DNA of 64,000 bases from CAIQQQ01 sp040399685 (GCA_040399685.1 JBBART010000002.1:62001-126000), one strand, 5' to 3'; positions 44,329-56,484 are shown, numbered from the stretch's first letter. Notes: generated by a model not told the origin, from the sequence alone. Program-made: numbers and translations.

Positions 44329-45738
44329 ATGAACTTTACGCATCATTTCGACGCAACCGTTCTGCGCGAATATGACATTCGTGGCATCGTTGGGAAAACG
44401 CTGTATCCCGCCGATGCGTTCGCGATTGGCCGCTGCTTCGGCTCGGTTGTCGTTCGGGCCGGTGGGCGCACGGTCGCCGTCGGATATGACGGCCGTGTGT
44501 CTTCGCCGGACCTCGAACCGGCGTTGGTGGACGGACTCAAGGCCAGCGGGATCGACGTGATCCGCATCGGCCTTGGGCCGACGCCGATGCTGTATTTCGC
44601 CTCGACGATCCATGAGACCGATGGCGCGATCATGGTGACGGGCAGCCATAATCCGCCCGACTATAACGGCTTCAAGATGATGCTGGCCCGTAAGCCGTTT
44701 TTTGGCGACAAGATCCGCCTGCTGGGCCAAATGGCTGAAACCGGTGACGTGGTGCCGGTGGCCGAAGGCTCTGACAGCACCATAGATGTGTCTGAAGCCT
44801 ATATCGATCGGATCGCCCAGGATTGGGATGGCGGCGACCGTGCGCTGGACGTGGTGTGGGACAACGGCAACGGTGCGGCCGGCGACGTGCTGGTGCGTCT
44901 GGTGAAGCGCCTGCCGGGCACGCACACGATCCTGTATCCTGATATCGACGGCGGCTTCCCGAACCACCATCCAGACCCGACGGTGCCGAAGAATGTGGAG
45001 GCGTTGATTGCCGAGGTGCTGGCCCGCAAGGCCGATCTCGGGATCGCGTTCGATGGCGACGCCGACCGGATCGGCGCTGTGGACAATTCCGGCGAGATTT
45101 TGTTTGGCGACCAGCTTCTGGTCGTGCTGGCGCGCGATGTGCTCAAGACCCATCCCGGCGCCACCATCATCGCCGACGTCAAGGCGAGTCAGGTGTTGTT
45201 CGACGAAGTCGCCAAGGCGGGCGGCAATCCGTTGATGTGGAAAACCGGGCACAGCCTGATCAAGGCGAAAATGGCTGAAACCGGCTGTCCGCTGGCGGGC
45301 GAAATGTCTGGCCACGTGTTCTTCGCGGACAAATGGTATGGCTTTGATGATGCGCTTTACGCCGGGGTTCGCCTGCTGGGTATCGTGGCGCGCATGGACG
45401 GCACGCTGGCCGATGTCCGCAGCGCCATGCCGCATGTGATCAACACGCCAGAATTGCGCTTCGATTGTGATGACCAGCGCAAATTCACCGTTGTGACCGA
45501 AGTGGCGGCGCGCTTGGCCGCTGAGGGGGCCAGCGTATCCGAGATCGACGGCGTGCGCGTGTTGACCGATGATGGCTGGTGGCTGCTGCGCGCCTCCAAC
45601 ACCCAGGCTGTGCTGGTCGCGCGGTGCGAAGCGTCGTCGGACGCCGGGATGGAGCGGCTGAAGGCGGCTCTGACCGCCCAGCTTGAGGCGAGCGGTCTGG
45701 AAGCGCCGGATTTTTCGGGCGCCAACGCCGGTCACTGA
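44329..45738 (+). CDS. phosphomannomutase/phosphoglucomutase
   Basis: Interconverts hexose 1- and 6-phosphates (AlgC/ManB family). The 469 residues show the phosphoserine loop TGSHNP at 104-109 (Ser106), the magnesium loop FDGDADRIGAVD (about 241-252), and the sugar-binding GEMSGHVFFADKWYGFDDAL; the C-terminal phosphate loop reads RASNTQAVLVARCEA. With galU it can feed both NDP-mannose and NDP-glucose pathways, fitting the glycosyltransferases at the window start. Confidence 0.93.
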   Translation: MNFTHHFDATVLREYDIRGIVGKTLYPADAFAIGRCFGSVVVRAGGRTVAVGYDGRVSSPDLEPALVDGLKASGIDVIRIGLGPTPMLYFASTIHETDGAIMVTGSHNPPDYNGFKMMLARKPFFGDKIRLLGQMAETGDVVPVAEGSDSTIDVSEAYIDRIAQDWDGGDRALDVVWDNGNGAAGDVLVRLVKRLPGTHTILYPDIDGGFPNHHPDPTVPKNVEALIAEVLARKADLGIAFDGDADRIGAVDNSGEILFGDQLLVVLARDVLKTHPGATIIADVKASQVLFDEVAKAGGNPLMWKTGHSLIKAKMAETGCPLAGEMSGHVFFADKWYGFDDALYAGVRLLGIVARMDGTLADVRSAMPHVINTPELRFDCDDQRKFTVVTEVAARLAAEGASVSEIDGVRVLTDDGWWLLRASNTQAVLVARCEASSDAGMERLKAALTAQLEASGLEAPDFSGANAGH

Positions 45739-45798
45739 ACGCCCCGCTCTGGTATTTGATCCGACGGGCGGCGAAGCTGTTGGTTGAAGGAGACCACC

Positions 45799-46923
45799 AT
45801 GCTGCAAAACCCGCCCGCCCGGATTGGAATGACTGAAGACGAGATCGACACCCCAGCGCTGGTGCTGGATCTGAATGCGTTCGAGGCCAATCTCGACACG
45901 ATGGCATCCATGCTTGCCGCAGCCGGTGTGAAGCTGCGGGCGCATGCGAAAACCCATAAATCGCCGGTCATCGCCCATTTGCAGATTGCCCGCGGGGCGG
46001 TTGGGCAATGCGTGCAGAAAGTGGGTGAGGCCGAAGTGCTGGCCTGGGGCGGTGTTGCCGATATCCTGGTCAGCAACGAAGTGGTTGGCCCCCATAAACT
46101 GGCGCGACTGGCGGCTCTGGCGCGCATTGCCCGTATTGCCGTTTGTGTGGACGATGCTGGTCAGGTGGATGCGATCGAAGCGGCGGCTGCGGCTGCGGGC
46201 GTTACCATTTCGGTTCTCGTCGAGATCGATGTCGGCGCCGGACGCTGTGGTGTAAAGCCTGGAAGTGAAGCCGTGGCACTTGCCCAGCATATTTCCACCA
46301 AGCCGCACCTGCGATTCGGCGGCTTGCAGGCTTATCACGGCAGCGCCCAGCACTTGCGGACCCACAGTGAGCGCCGCGCTGCCATTGCCGCGGCTTCGGA
46401 TGATTCGCGGCGTACGGTGGAGCAGCTTCGCCAGGTGGGGCTTGAGTGCCCGATCGTTGGCGGCGGCGGCACAGGCACCTTTGAATTCGAATCCATGTCT
46501 GGTGTCTATACTGAAATCCAGGCGGGCAGCTATTGCTTCATGGACGCTGACTATGCGGCCAATTTCGACCTCGGCGGCCACCATGCCAGCCGGTTCCAGC
46601 ATAGCCTGTTCGTGCTGGCCACCGTGATGAGCGCCGCACAACCTGGTGTGGCCGTGGTCGATGCCGGCCACAAGGCGGTGGCCATCGATAGCGGTATGCC
46701 ACTGATCTGGCAACGACCTGACCTGACCTATGTGGGTGCCAGTGACGAGCACGGAAAACTGACCTTTGCTGTCGATGCGCAATCCCCGCGCGTTGGTGAA
46801 AAATTGCGCCTGATACCGGGACATTGTGATCCGACAGTGGATCGGTTCGACTGGTACGTGGGCGTTCGCAATGGCAGGGTGGAGTGTTTGTGGCCGGTGG
46901 CAGCGCGAGGGGCTGTGAATTGA
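45799..46923 (+). CDS. PLP- and metal-dependent D-threonine aldolase-like enzyme
   Basis: A fold-type III PLP enzyme (374 aa) of the D-threonine aldolase / D-serine dehydratase (DSD1) family, which also holds 3-hydroxy-D-aspartate aldolase. The N-terminal RAHAKTHKSP places the PLP lysine at Lys51; the C-terminal PGHCDPTVDRFDW offers His342 and Asp344 as metal ligands, as in Achromobacter D-threonine aldolase. GGAG precedes ATG 45799. The exact substrate (D-threonine, D-serine or hydroxyaspartate) is not decidable, since no partner pathway genes are adjacent. Confidence 0.85.
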   Translation: MLQNPPARIGMTEDEIDTPALVLDLNAFEANLDTMASMLAAAGVKLRAHAKTHKSPVIAHLQIARGAVGQCVQKVGEAEVLAWGGVADILVSNEVVGPHKLARLAALARIARIAVCVDDAGQVDAIEAAAAAAGVTISVLVEIDVGAGRCGVKPGSEAVALAQHISTKPHLRFGGLQAYHGSAQHLRTHSERRAAIAAASDDSRRTVEQLRQVGLECPIVGGGGTGTFEFESMSGVYTEIQAGSYCFMDADYAANFDLGGHHASRFQHSLFVLATVMSAAQPGVAVVDAGHKAVAIDSGMPLIWQRPDLTYVGASDEHGKLTFAVDAQSPRVGEKLRLIPGHCDPTVDRFDWYVGVRNGRVECLWPVAARGAVN

Positions 46924-46942
46924 TGCTCCACGCGGCCTGACC

Positions 46943-47818
46943 TCATCGGCTGGCCGTCATCGCACTGGCGGGGAGTGCGCGCTGCGTTGGAGCGAGGCTG
47001 GTGCGCTCGTAAACGCCGCGTTCTCCTTGTTGGGCTGCGAACGCGCCGGTTATTCCCAGAACGGTTTCGGCACCGCCGAGATAAAGAATGCCGTCGACGG
47101 GCATTTGCTTGGCGATGGCTTCCAAAACCCGCGCCTTGGTCGGTTGATCAAAATAAATCAAAACGTTGCGGCAGAAGACAATGTCGAACTGCCCGAGGGA
47201 CCGGAGGTCCGCAAGCAGGTTCCAAATGCGGAACTGCACCATGGCTCGAATTGTGTCAGCCACACGCCAGTTCGGGCCGTCCTTGCGAAAATACTTCACA
47301 AGATTTTGCATCGGCAGGCCGCGTTGCACTTCAAATTGTGTGTAAAGGCCTTCCTGCGCGCGGGCCAGCGGCTCGCGGGCAATGTCGGTCCCTACGATCT
47401 CAACGTTGCGCGTCCCCAGCATGGCTTTGCTCTCAGCCAGAATCATCGCCAAGGAATAGGCTTCCTGGCCCGTGCTTGCGGCGGCCGACCAGATACGCAG
47501 CCGTGCGGTGGGTGGCCTGGCGGCAATCAGGCGCGGTAGAGCGTTGGTTCGGAAATGCGTGAAGGGTTTGTCGTCGCGGAAGAAGAAACTTTCGTTGGTC
47601 GTCATCGCCTCGATGACGTCCTGTTCGAGCAATCCCGGCAGGCCGCCCATAGGCGCAGGACGCACCCGCTCTGCCAGCGCGTCGAGCCCAGACAGTTTGT
47701 GCTTTTTCATCACCGGGCCGAGACGATTTTCCAATAGATAAAGTTTGTCAGGGCCAATGACGAGACCCGATCCTGCATAAAGCAGAGCAGCCAAAATTTC
47801 GAAACTACCCGGCTTCAC
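46943..47818 (-). CDS. cheR: chemotaxis protein methyltransferase CheR
   Basis: Methylates glutamates of chemoreceptors using SAM. The 291 residues contain MTTNESFFFRDDKPFTHFRT and the SAM-binding RIWSAAASTGQEAYSLAMIL, then IVFCRNVLIYFDQPTKARVL. The GTG at 47818 overlaps cheB's stop (GTGA), which decides the start; the open frame extends further upstream without CheR character. Last gene of the che operon. Confidence 0.95.
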   Translation of the reverse strand: MKPGSFEILAALLYAGSGLVIGPDKLYLLENRLGPVMKKHKLSGLDALAERVRPAPMGGLPGLLEQDVIEAMTTNESFFFRDDKPFTHFRTNALPRLIAARPPTARLRIWSAAASTGQEAYSLAMILAESKAMLGTRNVEIVGTDIAREPLARAQEGLYTQFEVQRGLPMQNLVKYFRKDGPNWRVADTIRAMVQFRIWNLLADLRSLGQFDIVFCRNVLIYFDQPTKARVLEAIAKQMPVDGILYLGGAETVLGITGAFAAQQGERGVYERTSLAPTQRALPASAMTASR

Positions 47819-48930
47819 GAGGCTTTTCCTTCCAAGATTTCGCGCACTTTGGCCGCGATACGCGGGAGTGGCAGGACGGCGTGGCACAGTCCGGCGTTCG
47901 CAATAGAGCCAGGCATGCCCCATACAACGCTGGTTGCCTCATCCTGCGCGATCGCGGTTCCTCCGGCCGCGACCAGATCGCGGGTCGCGGCCAGGCCGTC
48001 ATGGCCCATGCCGGTGAGCATGACCATCAGGACCCGGCCGCCACATGCGAGTGAGGCCGAGCGCAACATTGGGTCGACAGAAGGGCGGCAGAAATTCTCG
48101 GGCGCGTCGGCCGTCAAGCGGGCGTGCAACGCGCCGCCACTGCTATCGATGCAAAAGTGTTGATCTCCCGGCGCGAGGTGTATCCGGCCTGGTTCGAGTT
48201 TTTCACCATGCCGGGCTTCGGCGCACGGCATTCCGCCGAGTTTTGTGAGGTGGTCAGCCAGAATCGGTGTGAAGCTGCGCGGCATGTGCTGCGTCAGAAC
48301 GACAGGTACCCCGAGCTTGGGGCCAAGACCTTTTACGAAACTGAACAGGGCCTGTGGGCCGCCCGTGGAACTTCCGATTGCGAGAAGCGTCGGCTTGCTT
48401 CGTCCTGCAGCACGCAGGGCGATATTGCCCAAACCGCTGGCTGTGGCCTGCGGCGCAACAGGGGTCCGTGCTGTTTGGCGAAGCCGCGCCAACCCGCGGA
48501 CCTTGGCCAGCAATTCGCGCCTGAAGCTATCATCCTGGATTGCGGCTGTTGTGGGCTTGGGCACGTAATCGGCCGCCCCAAGACCCAGCGCCCGCAAGGC
48601 GATATCCGCGCCTCGGGTGGTGAGCGTGCTTGCCATGATGATCCGCACGGACGGATCTGCCTGGAGCAACAGCGGAAGGGCGGTCAGCCCATCCATGACA
48701 GGCATTTCGATATCCAGCACAATCACGTCAATGGACTGACGTTTCATCTCGGCCAGGGCTGCCTGTCCATTGGCGGCGCGAGCCACCACACGGATGGCGG
48801 GATCGGTCTCGAGCATTCGAGCAATCGCTGCGCGGATCACCACCGAATCGTCGCAGATCATCACGCGGGCAATTTGGCCGGCTGTGCTTGTTTCTTGCGG
48901 CTTGTGATGGGCTGCGCTGCTGACGTTCAC
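47815..48930 (-). CDS. cheB: chemotaxis response regulator protein-glutamate methylesterase CheB
   Basis: Removes receptor methyl groups when phosphorylated by CheA. The 371 residues comprise a receiver domain (Asp73 in VIVLDIEMPVMDG, acidic pair ICDDS) and a methylesterase domain with the triad Ser187/188 (AIGSSTGGPQAL), His215 (LTQHMPRSFTPILADHL) and Asp311 (MLTGMGHDGLAAT). It overlaps cheY upstream (ATGA) and cheR downstream (GTGA). Confidence 0.96.
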   Translation of the reverse strand: MNVSSAAHHKPQETSTAGQIARVMICDDSVVIRAAIARMLETDPAIRVVARAANGQAALAEMKRQSIDVIVLDIEMPVMDGLTALPLLLQADPSVRIIMASTLTTRGADIALRALGLGAADYVPKPTTAAIQDDSFRRELLAKVRGLARLRQTARTPVAPQATASGLGNIALRAAGRSKPTLLAIGSSTGGPQALFSFVKGLGPKLGVPVVLTQHMPRSFTPILADHLTKLGGMPCAEARHGEKLEPGRIHLAPGDQHFCIDSSGGALHARLTADAPENFCRPSVDPMLRSASLACGGRVLMVMLTGMGHDGLAATRDLVAAGGTAIAQDEATSVVWGMPGSIANAGLCHAVLPLPRIAAKVREILEGKAS

Positions 48931-49304
48931 AGAAGACCAACCTGCGCAAATTTTCCAAGCAGGATTTCCTCGTCAAACGGCTTCATAATGAATTCCTGTG
49001 CGCCGTGTTCGATGGCCTGTTCAATGAAGGAGATGTCGTTCTCCGTTGTGCAGAACATGACGGGCGGCTTGTCTGGGCCGAATTCAAGCCTGAGAGCCTT
49101 GAGGAATTCGATGCCGTTCATCACCGGCATATTCCAGTCGAGCAGGACAGAATCGGGCATGCTTTGCCGGCACGCATTCAGCGCAACCATTCCGTCCTCG
49201 GCTTCACGCACGTCAAATCCCTGACTTTCTAGGATACGGCGCGCGACCTTGCGCACAACGCGACTGTCGTCGACGACGAGGCAGGTTCGGGGCGAGCTGG
49301 GCAT
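48927..49304 (-). CDS. cheY: chemotaxis response regulator CheY
   Basis: A single-domain receiver (125 aa) expected to signal to the flagellar switch. Phospho-acceptor Asp56 (VLLDWNMPVMNG), acidic pair Asp12/Asp13, switch Thr in FCTTEND and Lys in IMKPFD are all present. ATG 49304 gives the standard CheY length; earlier in-frame residues overlap cheW. Confidence 0.95.
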   Translation of the reverse strand: MPSSPRTCLVVDDSRVVRKVARRILESQGFDVREAEDGMVALNACRQSMPDSVLLDWNMPVMNGIEFLKALRLEFGPDKPPVMFCTTENDISFIEQAIEHGAQEFIMKPFDEEILLGKFAQVGLL

Positions 49305-49315
49305 CTTGATGTCCT

Positions 49316-49813
49316 TCAGACGGTTTCGGTGGAAAGGGCGAGCAATCGCGCCACGTCTAGGACGGCCAGCAGGCGACCTTGCAGCCGATAGATTCCGGTG
49401 CTGTATCGCGCCCACTCCGCTGGTAGCGTTGGCGGGTTGTGTTCAAATTGCCGAGACGGAAGGCTAAGTACCTCCGACACCTGATCGACGAGCAAGGCGT
49501 ATAGTTCGCCGCCCTGTTCCGCGACGACGGACATCTGGATGGCGCCCGTTGGCGCTGGTGGCAGTTGCAGGCGTCGCCGAAGGTCGATTGCGGTTACGAT
49601 TCGGCCACGCAGATTGAGGCTCCCGGCAACCTCTGGCGGCGCCAGCGGAATACGCGTGATGGTTTGGGGGCCGAGAACATCGCGCACGGCCAACACCGGA
49701 ATGCCGCAAAGCTGATCAGCCACCGAAAGCGTGACGAAGATCTCCTCGCCGCGATGAGCATGCTCATCGGTCGTCGATTTGGTACGGGCTTGCAGAAGGG
49801 CTTGCGAAGTCAT
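49316..49813 (-). CDS. cheW: chemotaxis coupling protein CheW
   Basis: Links receptors to CheA. The 165 residues have the CheW fold: FVTLSVADQLCGIPVLAVRD, then GSLNLRGRIVTAIDLRRRLQ and ALLVDQVSEVLSLPSRQFE. ATG 49813 is preceded by AAAGGACA at ideal distance, so it is preferred over ATG 49834. Confidence 0.94.
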   Translation of the reverse strand: MTSQALLQARTKSTTDEHAHRGEEIFVTLSVADQLCGIPVLAVRDVLGPQTITRIPLAPPEVAGSLNLRGRIVTAIDLRRRLQLPPAPTGAIQMSVVAEQGGELYALLVDQVSEVLSLPSRQFEHNPPTLPAEWARYSTGIYRLQGRLLAVLDVARLLALSTETV

Positions 49814-49850
49814 GACTGTCCTTTGATCGACCATTGGTTACGACCCATGC

Positions 49851-52586
<2,736 letters not shown>

Positions 52587-52697
52587 GCCCCGGTTTGCCG
52601 TAAGCCGGGCGATATGCCCGGGCGGTGGTGAGGTTCGATGGAGCCAGTGTGACGACGGGATGGAAAGAAATCGTAAACGACGAGAAAGTTTTGCCGA

Positions 52698-53396
52698 TTA
52701 TCCGAGGGTTGCGACCAAGGGCGGGGCCGCTTGTGCATGGGCGCCCAGCAGCATTGTCAAACGCATGTTGCAGGCATGCGCTATGAGGGCCGTCAACGGT
52801 GCGAGAAGCTGGCGGGGCTGGCTGTTCGCGGCCGCTGCCAGGGCGGTGTCGGCATCGGAGATCTGGCTTGCAAAGCCAGGTGGCCATGCGGCACGCGGGC
52901 CGGATATTGTGATGACGACGTCTCCGCCAGGCGCTTCGGACACGCGCAATGTGCCGTCTCCTGCCAGGCTTTCCACGCCCACCATGAGCAGGTTGAGCAG
53001 CAGGCGACTGGCCTGCTGGCTGAAGTGGCGGTCAGGCGAAATCGCGCTCATTTCCACCTTCACGCGCCTGCCGACGGGCAGCCCGGCTGCGAGTGTCCGC
53101 AAGCCCGCGACGTCTATCTCCTCGCCGCCATCGCCCCAGGCGGCCCGCATCAGGCGAAGCTGTTGGCCCAGCCTGATGCCTGCCTCGCGTGCAATCGGCA
53201 GTGCCTCCGCTTGCATATCGGGTTCTTCGGCGGCCATTTCCAGCGCGCCGATCAGCGTTCCCACACCGCCGGCCAAGTCGTGGCAGAGCCGGGCGGTCAG
53301 GGTCTCGGCCAGTGCCAGGCAGAGATCCGGGCGCCCATGAGGGGCCTGCGCTTGTTCGCCTGGGGGCCTGTGTGTCACGTTGTTCTTTCTGGTCAC
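52698..53396 (-). CDS. chpT: ChpT-like histidine phosphotransferase
   Basis: A 232-residue protein like Caulobacter ChpT (DUF2328 family), which passes phosphate from CckA to CtrA and CpdR. The motif LTARLCHDLAGGVGTLIGAL contains the candidate phospho-His39; the helical hairpin is followed by a degenerate ATPase-like domain ending LLGAHAQAAPPLVATLG. It stands 111 bases upstream of cheA on the same strand and so heads the che operon. Homology is clear from the helical motif; that it serves the CckA-CtrA route is inference. Confidence 0.8.
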   Translation of the reverse strand: MTRKNNVTHRPPGEQAQAPHGRPDLCLALAETLTARLCHDLAGGVGTLIGALEMAAEEPDMQAEALPIAREAGIRLGQQLRLMRAAWGDGGEEIDVAGLRTLAAGLPVGRRVKVEMSAISPDRHFSQQASRLLLNLLMVGVESLAGDGTLRVSEAPGGDVVITISGPRAAWPPGFASQISDADTALAAAANSQPRQLLAPLTALIAHACNMRLTMLLGAHAQAAPPLVATLG

Positions 53397-53472
53397 AAAT
53401 CCAGCAAAGCGGGCGCTGTCGCAATGCCCGCCCGTTATGCGACCACACTATTGCTTACACAGGAAGGTCTGC

Positions 53473-53676
53473 ATGAGTTCTACTCCACCGTATGGTCATG
53501 ACAGTTTCTACGCTGGCCTGGAGCCTGGCCAGCGTGTGCGCCACCCGGCCCAGGCTGATTGGGGGGAAGGGCAGGTGCAGTCGGTGGTCGGAAGCCGCGT
53601 GACGGTGAACTTCGAGAATGTCGGCAAGGTGTTGATCAATGCGCGCATCGTGACGCTGGAGAGCGTATCGGAGTAG
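53473..53676 (+). CDS. DUF3553 family protein
   Basis: A 67-residue protein of unknown function: GLEPGQRVRHPAQADWGEGQ, then VQSVVGSRVTVNFENVGKVL, the conserved pattern of DUF3553 (a small beta-barrel-like fold related to the C-terminal region of some UvrD/PcrA-type helicases). AGGAAGG precedes the ATG. It is divergent from chpT (76 bases) and 64 bases before moaA. Confidence 0.8.
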   Translation: MSSTPPYGHDSFYAGLEPGQRVRHPAQADWGEGQVQSVVGSRVTVNFENVGKVLINARIVTLESVSE

Positions 53677-53740
53677 CGCATGGGGTTGCAGTTCTGCTCT
53701 TGACGGACAACATCATCTCCCAGGGAGACCTCACGACGTT

Positions 53741-54727
53741 ATGATCGATCCATTCGGACGCACCATCAGCTATCTGCGCGTGTCGGTAACCGACCGCTGC
53801 GACCTTCGTTGCGTCTATTGCATGGCCGAGGACATGACGTTCCTGCCAAAGCCCGAGCTTCTCACGCTTGAGGAACTGGAGCGGCTGTGCGGTGCCTTTA
53901 TACGCCTGGGCACCGACAAAATCCGCATCACCGGTGGCGAACCGCTGGTGAGGCGCGATGTGATGAAGCTGTTCCAGGGGCTGGGCAAGCGTCTTGGAAA
54001 CGGATTGAACGAACTGACACTGACCAGCAACGGCAGCCAGTTGACCCGCTTTGCCGGTGATCTTTATGCCTCGGGCGTGCGTCGGGTGAATGTCAGTCTC
54101 GACACCCTGAACCCGGCTTTGTTCGCCTCCATCACCCGCTGGGGCAAGATCGACAAAACGCTGGAAGGCATTTTTGCCGCTAAGGCAGCGGGGATTGCGG
54201 TCAAAATCAACGCGGTGGCGTTGAAAGGCGTGAACGAGCATGAATTCGACAGCATGTTGGCGTGGTGCGGCGAGCATGGTTTCGACCTGTGCTTGATCGA
54301 GACGATGCCGCTGGGCGAAATCGACGGCAATCGCGTGGATCAGTATCTGCCGCTGTCGCAGGTTCGGGCGCGGTTGCGGCAAACCTGGACGTTGCAGGAC
54401 ACCGACTATAAAACCGGCGGCCCGGCGCGGTACTACACCGTGGCCGAGACCGGTGGCCGCATCGGTTTCATCACGCCGATGACCCATAATTTCTGTGAGA
54501 GCTGCAATCGCGTGCGGCTGACCTGCACCGGCACTCTCTATATGTGCCTCGGTCAGGACGATGCGGCGGATTTTCGGCCGTTGCTGCGCGCCAATGCGTC
54601 AGACGATGAACTTGATGCAGCCATTCACAGTGCCATCGCCCGCAAGCCGAAGGGCCATGATTTCATTATTGATCGCCGTGAAACCGCGCCAGCGGTGGGG
54701 CGACATATGAGTGTCACGGGCGGCTAG
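53741..54727 (+). CDS. moaA: GTP 3',8-cyclase MoaA
   Basis: The radical SAM enzyme starting molybdenum cofactor synthesis. The 328 residues have the radical-SAM cluster Cys20, Cys24, Cys27 (DRCDLRCVYC), the GTP-site second cluster Cys252, Cys255 and Cys269 (NFCESCNRVRL...MCLG), the SAM-binding ITGGEPLVRRD, and the essential C-terminal Gly-Gly. moaC is not here. The TAG stop overlaps the convergent methyltransferase by four bases. Confidence 0.97.
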   Translation: MIDPFGRTISYLRVSVTDRCDLRCVYCMAEDMTFLPKPELLTLEELERLCGAFIRLGTDKIRITGGEPLVRRDVMKLFQGLGKRLGNGLNELTLTSNGSQLTRFAGDLYASGVRRVNVSLDTLNPALFASITRWGKIDKTLEGIFAAKAAGIAVKINAVALKGVNEHEFDSMLAWCGEHGFDLCLIETMPLGEIDGNRVDQYLPLSQVRARLRQTWTLQDTDYKTGGPARYYTVAETGGRIGFITPMTHNFCESCNRVRLTCTGTLYMCLGQDDAADFRPLLRANASDDELDAAIHSAIARKPKGHDFIIDRRETAPAVGRHMSVTGG

Positions 54728-55584
54728 TTTCCGAGCACGTCACGCAGCGAAACCTGCGCAGATCCGGGCTTCAGGGGCTGTGGCTGCGACGGCGCTGGTG
54801 CCCACCCGGTGAGCATCGCCACGCGCAACGTGCAGCCGATTTCGCCGTCCGCATTCGCCATGCGGCCAAGTGCGTTGGCGAACAGGCCGATCGGCGGAAT
54901 TGTCCGGCTGCGCAAGGTTGTGGCGTTGGTCTCGCCGGCAGCGCGCAGGTCTCGGAACAGGTTGAACGGTGTGGCATAGCGCAACTTGATGTCTTCGGCG
55001 TCGGCCACCGGCAGGGCGAAGCCGGCGCGCTGCAACAGCGATGCGCCGTCGCGCAGATCCGGGAACGGGGCCACGCGGGGGGCTGCGCCTTCGCTCAATT
55101 CCGCCTCGGCCTCGGTGAGCGCGGCGCGCAGTTCTGACAGCGTGCCCAAGGCGGGCAGGCTGGCGAGAAACAGTCCGTCCGGCACCAGCACACGGCGCAG
55201 CTGGATCAGCGCGCCTGGCAGGTCGTTGATGCCGTGCAGCGACAGGTTGGCAACCACAAGGTCAAAGCTTGCCGGGGCGAAGGGCAGGAATTCCTCGTCC
55301 GCTGCCAGCGCTGGGCTGCCGTTGCGGGCGGCCATGGCGGCGGAGAGGTCACAGGCCACTGTCCAGATTCCGCGGTTGCGGAGCATGGTCGCGGTCACGC
55401 CGCGTCCGCCCACGTCCAGGGCCCGGGTGAAGCGGCGAGTGGTGTCCTCCAGCCGGTCCAGCAGGCGGTCCGCCACCTCTTGCAGCACGGGCGCCACGCG
55501 GTCCACGTACGGGGCTGCGCGGTCTCGGTGGCGGCGCAGGGCCAGGCGGTCGAAAATCTGGGGTGCGGTTGTGTGTGCGGACAT
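54724..55584 (-). CDS. SAM-dependent methyltransferase (BioC/NDUFAF5-like)
   Basis: A class I methyltransferase of 286 residues from MSAHTTAPQIFDRLALRRHR; the SAM-binding motif is ALDVGGRGVTATMLRN and the post-motif is FDLVVANLSLHGINDLPGAL. The family resembles BioC and mitochondrial NDUFAF5 and is often next to comF and grxC in alphaproteobacteria. Substrate unknown; biotin-pathway genes are not adjacent. The motif I glycines are slightly unusual (DVGGRG rather than DxGxGxG). Confidence 0.8.
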   Translation of the reverse strand: MSAHTTAPQIFDRLALRRHRDRAAPYVDRVAPVLQEVADRLLDRLEDTTRRFTRALDVGGRGVTATMLRNRGIWTVACDLSAAMAARNGSPALAADEEFLPFAPASFDLVVANLSLHGINDLPGALIQLRRVLVPDGLFLASLPALGTLSELRAALTEAEAELSEGAAPRVAPFPDLRDGASLLQRAGFALPVADAEDIKLRYATPFNLFRDLRAAGETNATTLRSRTIPPIGLFANALGRMANADGEIGCTLRVAMLTGWAPAPSQPQPLKPGSAQVSLRDVLGN

Positions 55585-55646
55585 GAACGCGGATGTGACG
55601 TTGTATTGGCTTGGTGCCAAGCCCCATGCCACCGCAAACTGGTAAA

Positions 55647-56417
55647 ATGCACCACATCGCATCGTATTCCGCAGGCTTGGTGACCCGCTGGAGCGTTGCA
55701 GTGCTGAACATGCTGCTCCCGCCGCAATGCCTGACCTGCGATGCGCCGGTGGATGCGCCCGGCCGCTTCTGTGCGGCCTGCTTTGGACGCGTGCATTTCA
55801 TCACTGCCCCGTTTTGTGTGCGCTGTGCCACCCCATTCGCCCATGCAAGCGAAGGTGGTCCGGACCGCGTCTGCGGAAATTGTGCGGAAAATCGGCCCCC
55901 TTGGCGGCAGGCGCGGGCGGCGTTGCGGTATGACGAGCATAGCCGCCGCGTGGTTCTGCCATTGAAATACAACGACAGAACCGAGTTGGCCGCCTCCCTG
56001 GCAGCGATGATGGTCCGCGCCGGCGCGGATCTGCTGGTGGGCGCAGCCGTGCTGGTGCCGGTGCCTCTGCATCCCTCACGGCTGCGGGGGCGGCGATACA
56101 ATCAGGCTGGCCTGATCGCACGGGAGATCGGGCGACGGAGCCGGGTTCCAACCGCGCTGGATGCGCTGGTGCGGCTGCGGGCAACCGACTCGCTTGGCGA
56201 ATTGTCAGCTGAACGGCGGGCGGCGATGGTCGCTGGGGCATTCGCTCTCCGGCGTGGGCGCGGTCAGCGGATCAAGGGTCTGAACGTGGTTCTGATCGAT
56301 GACGTGCTGACGTCCGGCGCCACCGCGTCTGCCTGCACGCGGGCTTTGCTGGCCGGTGGGGCTGCCCGCGTCGATGTGCTGGTTGCTGCCCGGGTGCCAG
56401 ATCCGCGGGTGCGGTAG
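55647..56417 (+). CDS. comF: ComF family phosphoribosyltransferase-like protein
   Basis: About 256 residues with an N-terminal zinc-finger-like region (CLTCDAPVD; CAACFGRVHF; CVRCATPFA; CGNCAENR) and a C-terminal PRTase domain with VVLIDDVLTSGATASACTRA (PRPP loop) and VPVPLHPSRLRGRRYNQAGL. In naturally competent bacteria ComFC is a DNA-uptake factor; in most others its role is unclear. Start uncertain: ATG 55647 gives a family-like N-terminus, with only a weak ribosome site. Confidence 0.85.
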   Translation: MHHIASYSAGLVTRWSVAVLNMLLPPQCLTCDAPVDAPGRFCAACFGRVHFITAPFCVRCATPFAHASEGGPDRVCGNCAENRPPWRQARAALRYDEHSRRVVLPLKYNDRTELAASLAAMMVRAGADLLVGAAVLVPVPLHPSRLRGRRYNQAGLIAREIGRRSRVPTALDALVRLRATDSLGELSAERRAAMVAGAFALRRGRGQRIKGLNVVLIDDVLTSGATASACTRALLAGGAARVDVLVAARVPDPRVR

Positions 56418-56484
56418 GACAAGGGGCTTGCGCAGAACGCCCGGTCGACCGATCTGTGATAATGGCTTCAAAAGGAAGACGGAT

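Noticed and set aside
43279..46824. Minus-strand open frame of 1181 codons opposite galU, phosphomutase and aldolase genes
   Set aside because: It covers three certain plus-strand genes and their spacers; no recognisable domain.
45799..46923. Alanine racemase
   Set aside because: The fold is shared, but the C-terminal GHCDP metal motif and HxKTHK lysine context fit the D-threonine aldolase/DSD1 group.
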